The notes below the pieces were generated by a model. That model had not been told where the DNA came from. It saw only the letters and a program-made list of their open reading frames with translations, and ran no database searches. From positions 62,001-126,000 of the forward strand of contig CAWBJP010000010.1 of assembly GCA_963789165.1 (NCBI GenBank): a stretch of 64,000 nucleotides of DNA. The letters run 5' to 3'. This stretch comes from CAWBJP01 sp963789165 (GTDB taxonomy: Bacteria > Actinomycetota > Acidimicrobiia > IMCC26256 > BP-133). The first letter of the stretch is position 1. Each line of letters starts with the position of its first letter. A program made the translations under genes and the position numbers. Shown one piece after another: positions 8,003 to 16,374 of the stretch.

Positions 8003-8008
8003 TAGCAT
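8003..8008 (+). promoter_or_regulatory. -10 element TAGCAT (leaderless)
   Basis: TAGCAT ends 6 bases before the GTG start at 8015, with no ribosome site between, so the transcript would begin at or beside the start codon. The 7862-8014 gap also has to hold the divergent promoter of the PIG-V-like gene. Confidence 0.5.
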
Positions 8009-8014
8009 CTCGCC

Positions 8015-9559
8015 GTGCGCGCCCCAACGCCGGAGGACAGGGTCGTTTCGGGCGGCGAGCATTCCTTCGAGCCCGACCATCCTCTGCCCGAGAGGGATCG
8101 GCAGACTGGGCTCGTCATCCTCGCCGCCGTGCTCCTCGCCGGCGGGATCCTTCGGCTCTGGCTCGGCCTCCATCTCGACGACATGTACTTCCCCGACGAG
8201 CACTACAAGAGCCTGGAGCAAGCCCACCGGTTGGTGTTCGGCTACGGGATCGTCCCCTGGGAGTTCGTTGAGGGGGCCACCAACTGGGCCTGGCCCGCGA
8301 CTGTGGCTCTCATCTTCAAGGTCGCTTCGCTCGTCGGGCTCTCCGAGCCGGCCGAATACATCGGACTGGCGCGGGTGGTGCTCGCCGCGGCTGGGGTCGC
8401 CACCGCCTATGGATCTTTCCGGTTGGCTCGCTCCTACGGGGCATCAACCCTCGCCGCCTCGTCAGGAGCGGCGCTGTTCGCTCTGGCCGCCCCCGCCATC
8501 TATTTCGCTCCCCGGGCGCTCAGTGAGACCGCTTCCACTCTCCCCGTCGTGCTCGGCCTGGCCCTCGCCGTCCAGCCCAAGGCCCGCTCGCGGCAGGTTT
8601 GCGCCGGGGCTTCCCTCCTGGGCCTGTCCGTCATGTTTCGGCTCCAGAACGCTTATTTCGCCGCCGCGCTCCTGGCCATCCTCATCGCCCGGCGTGACCG
8701 CAGGGCCGCCGTGTCGGCTTTCTGCACCCTGGCGGTGTGGGCCCTGGCGCTCGGGGTGGTCGACCGGTTGACCTGGGGGAGCTGGTTCAACTCGGCCTTC
8801 GAGTACCTCCAAGTCACCCTGGTGGAGAGACAGGCATCCGGCTGGGGAACCTCCCCATTCGGCTACTACGGGGATGTCCTCCTCGGTTCCCTGGGGATCG
8901 CCGCCGCGGCCCTCCTTGTCGTTTTGTGCCTGGTGTCGGCCCGACGAGCGCCGGGCCTCCTTCTCGCCGCCGCCGGTTTTGTCCTCTTGCACTCCCTCGA
9001 GCCCCACAAGGAAGGCCGCTTCCTCCTGCCCCTCCTGCCCGTGGTGTGCGGTCTCGCCGCCATCGGCCTGGACGAACTCGGCCGGCGGGCCGGCCGGCGA
9101 GCGCTGGGCGCCGGGATGGCCGCGCTCCTCGTCGCTGCCACCTTGTCGGCCGCCCGGCTCCCCGATCTGACTTTCCGCGATCTCGGACAGCTTCCCGCCG
9201 ACGAAAGTGCCCACGGCCGGGGGGCGGAAGCGACCCGCCTCCTCCTGGTGGCCCACAAACTCCCCGATCTCTGCGGGCTCCGGATCGAGGGCATCGGCTT
9301 CATCCTGACCGGGGGCTACACCTGGCTTCACCGCCGGGTACCCATGTTCAATCCCGACGGCAACCTCCGCCCCCCAGGGGTCTTCAACTACCTCATCGCC
9401 CCCGCCGGAACGTCCGGGGAGGGAGTTGTCGTGGCCCGGGACAACGGATGGACACTGCTTCGCCTTCCCGCCGAAGGTTGCCCCAACGGGGCGCCGTCCT
9501 GGTCACGCCCCACGTCCGTCACCGACTGGCCCGGGAGTCGTCGGCCCGGTAGTCAGTAG
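8015..9559 (+). CDS. GT22-like (ALG9/PIG-B type) membrane mannosyltransferase
   Basis: This 514-residue GT-C protein has an N-terminal acidic loop motif (FPDEHYKSLEQAHRLVFGYG) and then PWEFVEGATNWAWP. Later it has SLEPHKEGRFLLPLLP, equivalent to the H-K-E-x-R-F-x-x-P signature of GT22 alpha-mannosyltransferases. About nine membrane segments follow the family plan, and a short soluble C-terminal part ends the protein. The start is a GTG a few bases after TAGCAT, so it is probably leaderless. Divergent from the PIG-V-like gene; both probably use polyprenyl-P-mannose for a cell-envelope glycan or lipid (inference). Confidence 0.78.
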   Translation: MRAPTPEDRVVSGGEHSFEPDHPLPERDRQTGLVILAAVLLAGGILRLWLGLHLDDMYFPDEHYKSLEQAHRLVFGYGIVPWEFVEGATNWAWPATVALIFKVASLVGLSEPAEYIGLARVVLAAAGVATAYGSFRLARSYGASTLAASSGAALFALAAPAIYFAPRALSETASTLPVVLGLALAVQPKARSRQVCAGASLLGLSVMFRLQNAYFAAALLAILIARRDRRAAVSAFCTLAVWALALGVVDRLTWGSWFNSAFEYLQVTLVERQASGWGTSPFGYYGDVLLGSLGIAAAALLVVLCLVSARRAPGLLLAAAGFVLLHSLEPHKEGRFLLPLLPVVCGLAAIGLDELGRRAGRRALGAGMAALLVAATLSAARLPDLTFRDLGQLPADESAHGRGAEATRLLLVAHKLPDLCGLRIEGIGFILTGGYTWLHRRVPMFNPDGNLRPPGVFNYLIAPAGTSGEGVVVARDNGWTLLRLPAEGCPNGAPSWSRPTSVTDWPGSRRPGSQ

Positions 9560-9569
9560 TCGAGGGTCG

Positions 9570-11306
9570 TCATCCGGCTCGGACAGGGGCCTCCGCGGTC
9601 GATTCCACCGCCCGGCGGGCGTGGTAGCTGGACCGCACGAGAGGCCCTGATTCCACGTGGGAGAAACCGAGGGTGCGGGCGTAGGCGCCGAGGGCGGTGA
9701 ACTCGTCGGGGTGCCACCACTTCACCACCGGCAGATGCAGGGCGGTGGGCCGCAGGTACTGGCCCACGGTGAGGATGTCGACCCCCACGCCGGCCAGGTC
9801 GGCGATGGCGCCCCGCACCTCGGGCGCCGTCTCCCCCATCCCCAGGATGAGACCCGACTTGGTGGTGAGCCCAGCCGACTTGGCCCGGGCCAGCAGGGCC
9901 AGGGAGCGGGCGTAATTGGCCGAGGGCCGGGCCGCCCGCTGCAGGCGGGCGACGGTCTCCAGGTTGTGGTTGAGGACGTCGGGCCGGGCCTCGAAGATCA
10001 CGTCCAGCGCCCGGGTGTTGCCCTTGCAGTCCGGGATCAGCACCTCCACCGTGGTGCCCGGGTTGGTTTCCCGGATGGCGGCGATGGTGGCGACGAAGCC
10101 CGACGCGCCTCCGTCGGCCAGGTCGTCGCGGGCCACGCTGGTCACGACCGCGTGGGCCAGGCCCATCCGGGACACGGCTTCCGCCACCCGGGCCGGTTCG
10201 GCCGTGTCGAGAGGCAGGGGCCGGCGGGTGTCCACCAGGCAGAACCCGCAGGCCCGGGTGCAACGGTCACCCAAGATCATGAAGGTGGCGGTGCGCTCGG
10301 ACCAGCACTCGTAAATGTTGGGGCAGCCGGCCTCCTCGCACACCGTGTGCAGGTCGAGGCCCCGCATCATGTCTTTCAGGTCTTGGTACTCGCCGCCGAG
10401 TCGCGCCCGCACTCTCATCCACTCCGGACGGCGGGTGACCTCCTCTTCCGCAGGTTGGGTCACCCCCGCCTCGGCCAGGCGGCCCAACAGGCGAACCGGG
10501 GTGCCCGCCTTCCTCGAGAGGCCGACGGGCACGCCCGCCGTCTCGGTCGGCCCGGCGGCTGCTTGGCGCGTGAAGGCGGACAGGTCGGAGGGGCGCTCGT
10601 GCCAGACGACGTCCTGACGCTCCACGGCTCCGTAGCCGAAGGTGGCCGCCAACCGGGTCGTCACCGCGTCGACCACGGTGCGCATCTCCACCGGGCGACC
10701 CAGGAGCCGACGCAGCGAGGTGACCCCACGGTCCCTGATCCCGCACGGGACGATGTGGGAGAACATGGTCAGGTCGGGGTCGACGTTGAGGGCGAAGCCG
10801 TGCATGGTCCGCCCCCGGGTGACCTTGACCCCGATGGCGGCCACTTTCTCGCGATGCTTGCTCCCCACCCCCCCGCGATGCTTGCTCCCCACCCCCCCGC
10901 CGTCGACCCACACCCCGGTGAGGCGCTCCTCCCGGCCCGCCTCCACACCGAGGTCGGCCAGCGCCGCGATGAGGGCGTCCTCCAGGTGACGCACGTAGGC
11001 GACGACGTCGGTCAGCCCGTCGCGCCAGTGCGGCAGGGTGAGGATGGGATAGCCGACGAGCTGCCCGGGGCCGTGGTAGGTGACGTCGCCGCCCCGGTCG
11101 ACGTGCTCGAGCTCCGCCCCCACCGCCGCCGGAGCGACCAGGAGGTGCTCCTCCCTGGCGGTCCGGCCCAGGGTGTAGACGTGGGGATGCTCGAGGAGCA
11201 GGAGATGGTCGCCACCCGACCGGCCATGGAGCGCGCGCTGCAGGGCGTGGGCCTCGCGGTAGGGAACGGGGCCCAGCCAGCGGGCGGACAGGACGGTGGC
11301 GGTCAC
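9570..11306 (-). CDS. lipB-lipA: Fused octanoyltransferase-lipoyl synthase (LipB-LipA)
   Basis: This single 578-residue reading frame joins two enzymes of lipoate synthesis. Residues ~1-235 are LipB, which moves octanoate from ACP to lipoyl domains: RGGDVTYHGPGQLVGYP, the catalytic Lys in EKVAAIGVKV (~154) and the catalytic Cys in HIVPCGI (~188). Residues ~296-578 are LipA, a radical-SAM sulfur-insertion enzyme. It has the auxiliary cluster cysteines 323/328/334 (CEEAGCPNIYEC), the radical-SAM cysteines 349/353/356 (CTRACGFC) and the C-terminal RSSY. A ~60-residue linker joins them without any stop. The GTG start overlaps the sucB stop (GTGA). Usually these are separate adjacent genes. A direct 8-residue duplication sits just before the LipB lysine. 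Confidence 0.9.
   Translation of the reverse strand: MTATVLSARWLGPVPYREAHALQRALHGRSGGDHLLLLEHPHVYTLGRTAREEHLLVAPAAVGAELEHVDRGGDVTYHGPGQLVGYPILTLPHWRDGLTDVVAYVRHLEDALIAALADLGVEAGREERLTGVWVDGGGVGSKHRGGVGSKHREKVAAIGVKVTRGRTMHGFALNVDPDLTMFSHIVPCGIRDRGVTSLRRLLGRPVEMRTVVDAVTTRLAATFGYGAVERQDVVWHERPSDLSAFTRQAAAGPTETAGVPVGLSRKAGTPVRLLGRLAEAGVTQPAEEEVTRRPEWMRVRARLGGEYQDLKDMMRGLDLHTVCEEAGCPNIYECWSERTATFMILGDRCTRACGFCLVDTRRPLPLDTAEPARVAEAVSRMGLAHAVVTSVARDDLADGGASGFVATIAAIRETNPGTTVEVLIPDCKGNTRALDVIFEARPDVLNHNLETVARLQRAARPSANYARSLALLARAKSAGLTTKSGLILGMGETAPEVRGAIADLAGVGVDILTVGQYLRPTALHLPVVKWWHPDEFTALGAYARTLGFSHVESGPLVRSSYHARRAVESTAEAPVRAG
10851..10898 (-). repeat. 24-bp tandem duplication within lipB part
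   Basis: Two exact 24-bp copies encode GGVGSKHR twice, in the loop between LTGVWV and the catalytic-Lys segment of LipB. It keeps the frame. The unit ends in a C/G homopolymer, which favours slippage or, alternatively, an assembly artefact. Confidence 0.85.
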
Positions 11307-12854
11307 AGCAATTCGGTGGACCAGTCGCGGGACTCGATGATCTCCCGGAGGTGGTTGAGGAACCCGGCGGCGTAGGCGCCGTCGTTGGCCCGGTGGTCCC
11401 ACTGCATGGCCAGGATCCCCACCGGGTGGATGGCAATGGCATCCCCCGCGGGCGTCTCCACCACCACCGGGCGCTTGCGGATCCCGTCGGTGGAGAGGAT
11501 GGCCACCTGGGGCTGGTTGATCACCGGCGCCGAGATCAACGTCCCGTAGGGCCCCGGGTTGGTGATGGTGAACGTGCCGCCCGTCACCTCGTCGGGAGTG
11601 AGCTTCTTGCTCCGGGCCCGCTCGGCCAGATCGCGGATCTCCCGGGCGATCTGGCGCAGGCGCTTGCCTCCAGCCGCCTTGATCACCGGCACGATGAGGC
11701 CCTTCTCCCCGATGTCCACGGCGATGCCGAGATTCACCGCCCCGTGGACCACCAGGCTGTCCCCGTCCACGCTGGCGTTGAGGCGGGGATACTCGGCCAG
11801 GGCGTCACACACCGCCCGGGAAATGAACGGCAGGTAGGTGAGCGAGAAACCCTCTTTGGCCTTCCACTCGCTCTTGGCCGCGGTGCGGACCCGCTCGACG
11901 GCGTCGAAGTCGACCTCCACGGCGGTGAGCACGTGGGGGCTGGTGGCCTTGGAGCGCACCATGTGCTCGGCCGTGCGCCGGCGGATGTTGTCGAAGGGGA
12001 TGACCTCGTCTCCCACCCGGGCCGCGGCCGGGGCCGCGGCGGGCTCTGGAGCGGCCTGGGCGGCGGGGGCGGGAGCGGCGGCCGGTGGCGGTGCCGCGGG
12101 AGGGGCCGAGGGGGCTGCCGCGGCCGGAGCGGGAGCCTGCGGGGCAGCGGCCGGCCGGCCCCCGCCGCGCTTGTCGATGTAGGCCAGCACGTCGCTGCGG
12201 GTGATCCGGCCCCCTTCGCCGGTGCCCGGGATCTGCGGCCGGATCGAGGCCGTGCTCGCCGATCAACCGGCGCACGACCGGAGAGAGGAGCATCCCGGCG
12301 GCACCGCCATTGCCGTTGCCCGCCGCCGCCGGCTCCGCCTCGGGCTCAGGGGCGGGAGCCTCCGCGGCCGGCGCCGGTGCTTCGGGCTCGGGCTCGGGGG
12401 CGGGAGCCGTTGGCTCCTCGGCAACAGCAGCCTTCGCCGCCGCCGGCACTTCGGGAGCGGGAGGGGCAGCCTCAGCGGCCGCGGGGGGCGAGGCGGCCGC
12501 TGCGGGCGCTTCGGGAGCGGGAGCCTCGGGTGCGGGCTCCGCCGGTGCCGGTACCGCTTCGGCCGGAGCTTCGGCCGTGGCCTGGGCACCGTCGCCGCCG
12601 CCACCGGATGCCTCTCCCGGGGGAGAGTCAGTCAGGACGGCCAGGCGGGTGCCCACGGGCACGGTCTCGCCCTCGGGCACCAGGATCTCGGCCAGAAACC
12701 CGCCTCCGGGCGAGGGGACCTCGGAGTCGACCTTGTCGGTCGACACCTCGAAGATCAGCTCGTCGGGCGACACCTGCTCGCCGACCTGCTTGAGCCACCG
12801 GGTGACGGTGCCCTCGGTGACCGTCTCGCCCAGCTGCGGCATGGTGATGTCCAC
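11303..12854 (-). CDS. sucB: Dihydrolipoamide acyltransferase (2-oxoglutarate/pyruvate dehydrogenase E2), one frameshift
   Basis: E2 core of a 2-oxoacid dehydrogenase, about 516 residues after correction. The N-terminal lipoyl domain (MPQLGETVTEGTVTRWLKQ) has the lipoylated Lys41 in STDKVDSEV. Then come a long Ala/Pro/Glu linker, an E1/E3-binding domain (LLSPVVRRLIGEHGLDP...), a second Ala/Pro linker and the catalytic domain with HRANDG near the end. One extra base near 12233-12240 (after GLDP, before QIPGTGEGG) breaks the frame inside the binding domain; removing it joins both halves perfectly, so it is probably an assembly error. GTG start after AGGAAAGG. Between lpdA and lipB-lipA, so E2, E3 and lipoylation are co-encoded. 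DlaT-like dual use is possible. Confidence 0.88.
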
Positions 12855-12880
12855 GTGACTTGCCTTTCCTCGTTCTTGTC

Positions 12881-14272
12881 CTAGCCGTGCAGGCTGCGAC
12901 CGGTGAGGGACAGCGCTGTCTCCCCGAACACCTCCGAGAGGGTCGGATGTGGGTGTACGAAGGCCGCCACCTCTTCGGGCAGCGCCTCCCAGTTCACGGC
13001 CAGGTAGCCCTCGGCCAGCAGCTCGGTGGCCCACGGTCCGGCGATGTGTACCCCGATGATGGGGCCGTTGCGCTCGGCCACCACCTTCACGATGCCGTCG
13101 GGCTCCCCGATGATGAGGGCCCGCCCGTTGCCCATGAACCGGTGGGTGGAGGTGACGACGTCATGGCCGGCCTCCTTGGCCTGCGCCTCGGTGAGGCCGC
13201 AGAAGGCGACCTCGGGATGGCAGTAGATGCCCCAGGGCACCTTGGTGTAGTCGATGGGGACGACGGGTTCGCCCAGGATGGCCTTGACGGTCACGATGGC
13301 CTCGGCGAAGCCGACGTGGGCCAGCTGGGGCGTCGCCACCAGATCTCCCACCGCGTGGACGCCGGGCACGGTGGTGCGCATGAGCCCGTCGACGACCACG
13401 AACCCGCGCTCGTCGACCTCCACGCCGGAGCCCTCCAGCCCGATGCCCTCCGAGCGGGGACGGCGCCCCACGCTCACCACCACCAGGTCCACGGCCAGGC
13501 GTTCCTCGCCCTTGCCGGCGTCGTAGCGGATGGCGACCCCGTCGCCGTCGGGCTCGGCACCGGCCACCTTGACGCCGGTGAGGGTCTTGATGCCGCGCTT
13601 GCGGAACGCCTTCACCACCACGTCGGTGGCGTCCTTGTCGACCCCGGTCAGGATCTGGGGGAGGGCTTCGAGCACGGTCACGTCGCTGCCGACATCGCCC
13701 AGGAAGGAGGCGAACTCGCATCCGATGGCGCCGCCCCCGATGACGGCCACCCGGGGCGGGACCCGGTCGAGGTTGAGCACGTGGTCGGACGACATGATCC
13801 GCTCGCCGTCGAAGTCGAAGCCGGGCAACGAACGTGGCGACGAGCCGGTGGCGAGCACCAGCGCCCGGGTGCCGGTGATCTCGGTCCCGTCGGAGACCCG
13901 GGCCCGCTTGCCGGCGGCGTCGGCCACGCTGCCCGTCCCGGGAAAGACGGTCACTTTGCGACCCTTGAGGACCGACTCCAGGCCCTTGGTGAGCCGGTCG
14001 ACGATGGCCTGCTTCCGCTGCTGGGACACGGACAGGTCGAGGGCGGGCTGGCCAGCGTCGACGCCGAACTCCTTGGCCCCGGCCACGGTCCGGAACACCT
14101 CGGCCGTCTGGAGCAGCTCCTTGGCCGGTATGCAGCCGCGGTGCAGGCAGGTGCCACCCACCCGGGCCTCCTCGATCATCCCGACGGACAGGCCGGCGGC
14201 GGCCCCGTAGAGGGCGGTGGCGTAGCCACCCGGCCCGCCCCCGATCACCACGACGTCGAATTCCTGGGCCAC
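12881..14272 (-). CDS. lpdA: Dihydrolipoamide dehydrogenase (E3)
   Basis: This 463-residue flavoprotein reoxidises dihydrolipoyl groups of 2-oxoacid dehydrogenases with NAD+. It shows the FAD motif GGGPGGYATA, the redox disulfide GGTCLHRGCIPAK (Cys42/Cys47) and the NAD motif VIGGGAIGCEFASFLG. It also has HAVGDLVATPQLAHVGFAEA and the C-terminal His/Glu pair in HPHPTLSEVF. The GTG at 14272 is preferred over one four codons earlier, because GGGAGGGG precedes it at ribosome-site distance. First gene of the lpdA-sucB-lipBA unit, 26 bases before sucB. A TATGCT box on the minus strand at 14303-14308 may be its -10 element. Confidence 0.95.
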   Translation of the reverse strand: MAQEFDVVVIGGGPGGYATALYGAAAGLSVGMIEEARVGGTCLHRGCIPAKELLQTAEVFRTVAGAKEFGVDAGQPALDLSVSQQRKQAIVDRLTKGLESVLKGRKVTVFPGTGSVADAAGKRARVSDGTEITGTRALVLATGSSPRSLPGFDFDGERIMSSDHVLNLDRVPPRVAVIGGGAIGCEFASFLGDVGSDVTVLEALPQILTGVDKDATDVVVKAFRKRGIKTLTGVKVAGAEPDGDGVAIRYDAGKGEERLAVDLVVVSVGRRPRSEGIGLEGSGVEVDERGFVVVDGLMRTTVPGVHAVGDLVATPQLAHVGFAEAIVTVKAILGEPVVPIDYTKVPWGIYCHPEVAFCGLTEAQAKEAGHDVVTSTHRFMGNGRALIIGEPDGIVKVVAERNGPIIGVHIAGPWATELLAEGYLAVNWEALPEEVAAFVHPHPTLSEVFGETALSLTGRSLHG

Positions 14273-14333
14273 AGCCCCTCCCACGGTCGGATTCGGCCCC
14301 CCAGCATAGGACCGGACCCCACCCCGCCGAGAC

Positions 14334-14363
14334 TTGCCTGACCGTACGTACGTTCGCTACTCT
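14334..14363 (+). promoter_or_regulatory. Promoter with embedded palindrome CGTACGTACG
   Basis: TTGCCT (14334-14339) and TACTCT (14358-14363) are spaced by 18 bases, a plausible sigma-70-type promoter for the small gene at 14454. The 10-bp perfect palindrome CGTACGTACG at 14343-14352 lies inside the spacer, a good place for a repressor operator. No regulator gene is adjacent. The 14285-14453 gap is otherwise empty. Confidence 0.4.
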
Positions 14364-14453
14364 GCGGTGGCCTCGATCGGATGCGAGGCGCCTCGGGATC
14401 GCAGGGCGCAACTGCTCCCCTTCCGGTTGCCCGCACCCGCCCTGGAGGGGAAC

Positions 14454-14735
14454 ATGGTCCTCGATGAACGGTCCCGCCACGAGCTCTATCTCAAGCTGGA
14501 GGAAGTCCTCGGCGCTCAGCAGGCGACCACGTTGATGGAAATGCTGCCGCCCGTGGGCTGGGCGGATGTCGCCACCAAGCGCGACCTCGACAGCCTGAAG
14601 AACGGATTACTCGCAGAGCTCCGCAAAGAGATGAACGACCAGTTGCGGTCCATCCACGCCGCCAACCTGGCCACGATGCTAGGCACTGCCACGCTCTCCG
14701 CCACGGTGGCCTTTGTCGCCGCCCGGGTGATCTGA
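14454..14735 (+). CDS. Small coiled-coil protein with C-terminal membrane segment
   Basis: This 93-residue protein has an N-terminal helical part (LDERSRHELYLKLEEVLGAQQATTLMEMLPP), a charged coiled-coil region (ATKRDLDSLKNGLLAELRKEM) and a final hydrophobic segment (ATMLGTATLSATVAFVAARV). It resembles CCDC90/DUF1640-type proteins, which bind membranes through the tail. The ATG follows GGAGGGG. Similar in kind, but not obviously homologous, to the pair at 890 and 1759, whose membrane segment is at the other end. Function unknown. Confidence 0.7.
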   Translation: MVLDERSRHELYLKLEEVLGAQQATTLMEMLPPVGWADVATKRDLDSLKNGLLAELRKEMNDQLRSIHAANLATMLGTATLSATVAFVAARVI

Positions 14736-14772
14736 CGCTTCGGCTGATTGAGGGACCCGGCCCGAGCCGCAC

Positions 14773-14862
14773 TCACTTGGCCAGGAAGATCTGGAGAGCG
14801 CCGGCTACGAGGATGGCCACGCCACAGGCGAGGGTGATGATGATGAGGTACCGGGTGCTCAC
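14773..14862 (-). CDS. 29-residue single-pass membrane peptide (hypothetical)
   Basis: A tiny reading frame starts at GTG, reads VSTRYLIIITLACGVAILVA then GALQIFLAK, and stops with TGA. It is a nearly pure membrane helix with a basic residue at each end, and AGGGG lies just upstream of the start. It fills the space between the small coiled-coil gene and the flippase, facing the opposite way. Such short frames arise by chance, but the hydrophobic composition and ribosome site make it worth keeping. Confidence 0.4.
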   Translation of the reverse strand: MSTRYLIIITLACGVAILVAGALQIFLAK

Positions 14863-14967
14863 GGGGCCCCTATGATCGCCGGTCGCCCGGTGCGGGGCGG
14901 AATCACCGGGGGAGGCGGCACCGGCACCTAGTGTTCGTACGAGCCGGAACCGTAGGAACGAGCCCCC

Positions 14968-16293
14968 GTGAGCCTGGCCAGCCGCTTCGACAAGGAGAAG
15001 AACCCTCTCCCCGAGGGCACTCTGGCCGTGGGGGCGGGGCTCATCGTCAGTGGCATCGCCGCCTACGGCTTCCTGGCCATCTCCGCCCGGGCGCTGGGCC
15101 CGTCCCGCTACGCCCCCCTCGGGGTGCTGTGGGCCTTCATGTTCGTGGCCGGCCCCGGGTTCTTCCTACCCCTCGAACAGGAGGTGGGCCGGGCCCTGGC
15201 CGCCCGCCGGGCCCTGGGCCTCGGTGGCGGCCCCCTCATCCGCCGGGCCTGCCTGGCCGGCGGGGTTGTGGTCACCGTGCTGATCGTGGTCACACTGGCC
15301 AGCGGCAACCTGCTCCTGGACGAGCTCTTCGACGGCAAGGTCCTGCTCATGGCCGGCTTCATGTTCGGCCTGACCGGCTACTTCGCCGAGCACCTGTTGC
15401 GGGGGACCCTGTCGGGGAACGGCCGCTTCGCCACCTACGGGCTCGTCATCGGCTCCGAGGCCGCCCTGCGTCTGGCCGCCTGCGCCACCCTGGCCGTGGT
15501 GGGGGTCAAGACGGCCGGCCCGTACGGCCTGGCCCTGGGCCTCGCCCCCTTCGCCGCCACCGCCATCGGCCTGCGCCGGGAACGCCACCTCGTCCAACCC
15601 GGGCCCGACGCCCCCTGGGCCGAACTCACCACCGCCCTCGGGTACCTGCTGGCCGCGTCGGTGCTGGCCCAGTTGCTGGTCAACTCGGGGGTGCTGGCCG
15701 TGCAGCTTCTCGCCTCGGAGGCCGAGCAGGAGGTCGCCGGGCGGTTCCTCAACGGGCTCATCATCGCCCGGGTCCCGCTGTTCATGTTCCAGGCCGTCCA
15801 GGCCTCGTTGCTGCCGAAGCTGGCCAGCCTGGCCGGTGCGGGGCGCCACGACGACTTCCGGGCCGGGCTGAAACGGCTCCTGGCCGTGGTCGTGGCCATC
15901 GGGCTGGTGGCCACCATCACCGCCTGGGCCATCGGCCACGAGGTGGTCGGGCTGCTCTTCGGCGCCGGCTTCGAGCTCTCCCGCACCGACCTGGCCTACC
16001 TGGCCGGCGCCAGCGCCGCCTACATGCTCGCCCTGGCCCTGGCCCAGGCGCTCATCGCCCTGGCCGCCTACGCCCGGGTGGTGATCGGTTGGGCGTCGGG
16101 CATCATCGTCTTCGCCGTCGTCACCGCCACCCAGTCCGGGCTGTTGCCCCGGGTGGAACGGGGTTTCCTGGCCGGGGCCGTCGCCGCCGCCGTCGTCATG
16201 GGCCTGCTCCTCGCCACCCGGATGGCCAAGGGCATCGTGGCCTCGGCCGAGTCGCTGGCCCACGCCACCTTCGAGGTCCCCATCGAGCCCTGA
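14968..16293 (+). CDS. Wzx/MATE-like polysaccharide flippase
   Basis: This 441-residue protein has about 12-14 hydrophobic segments and no large soluble domain. The plan fits polysaccharide-lipid flippases of the MOP superfamily (Wzx, RfbX), which move polyprenyl-linked glycans across the membrane. It opens with EGTLAVGAGLIVSGIAAYGF and LGPSRYAPLGVLWA, the usual first-helix arrangement. GTG start. It stands directly before the DPPR synthase, so it may translocate an arabinose- or other lipid-linked precursor (inference). A second flippase of the same type is at 42722. Confidence 0.75.
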   Translation: MSLASRFDKEKNPLPEGTLAVGAGLIVSGIAAYGFLAISARALGPSRYAPLGVLWAFMFVAGPGFFLPLEQEVGRALAARRALGLGGGPLIRRACLAGGVVVTVLIVVTLASGNLLLDELFDGKVLLMAGFMFGLTGYFAEHLLRGTLSGNGRFATYGLVIGSEAALRLAACATLAVVGVKTAGPYGLALGLAPFAATAIGLRRERHLVQPGPDAPWAELTTALGYLLAASVLAQLLVNSGVLAVQLLASEAEQEVAGRFLNGLIIARVPLFMFQAVQASLLPKLASLAGAGRHDDFRAGLKRLLAVVVAIGLVATITAWAIGHEVVGLLFGAGFELSRTDLAYLAGASAAYMLALALAQALIALAAYARVVIGWASGIIVFAVVTATQSGLLPRVERGFLAGAVAAAVVMGLLLATRMAKGIVASAESLAHATFEVPIEP

Positions 16294-16374
16294 CCCACCG
16301 GTGGCACGGCGGTGCCGCTCGCGCCCGGGAGCCGGAAGTACCCTCATGTGCATCGAAGAATCGATTCCGTCGCC

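Noticed and set aside
14454..14735. Third copy of the 890/1759 coiled-coil family
   Set aside because: The membrane segment is at the opposite end and no shared sequence or upstream block is visible; treated as a separate small family.
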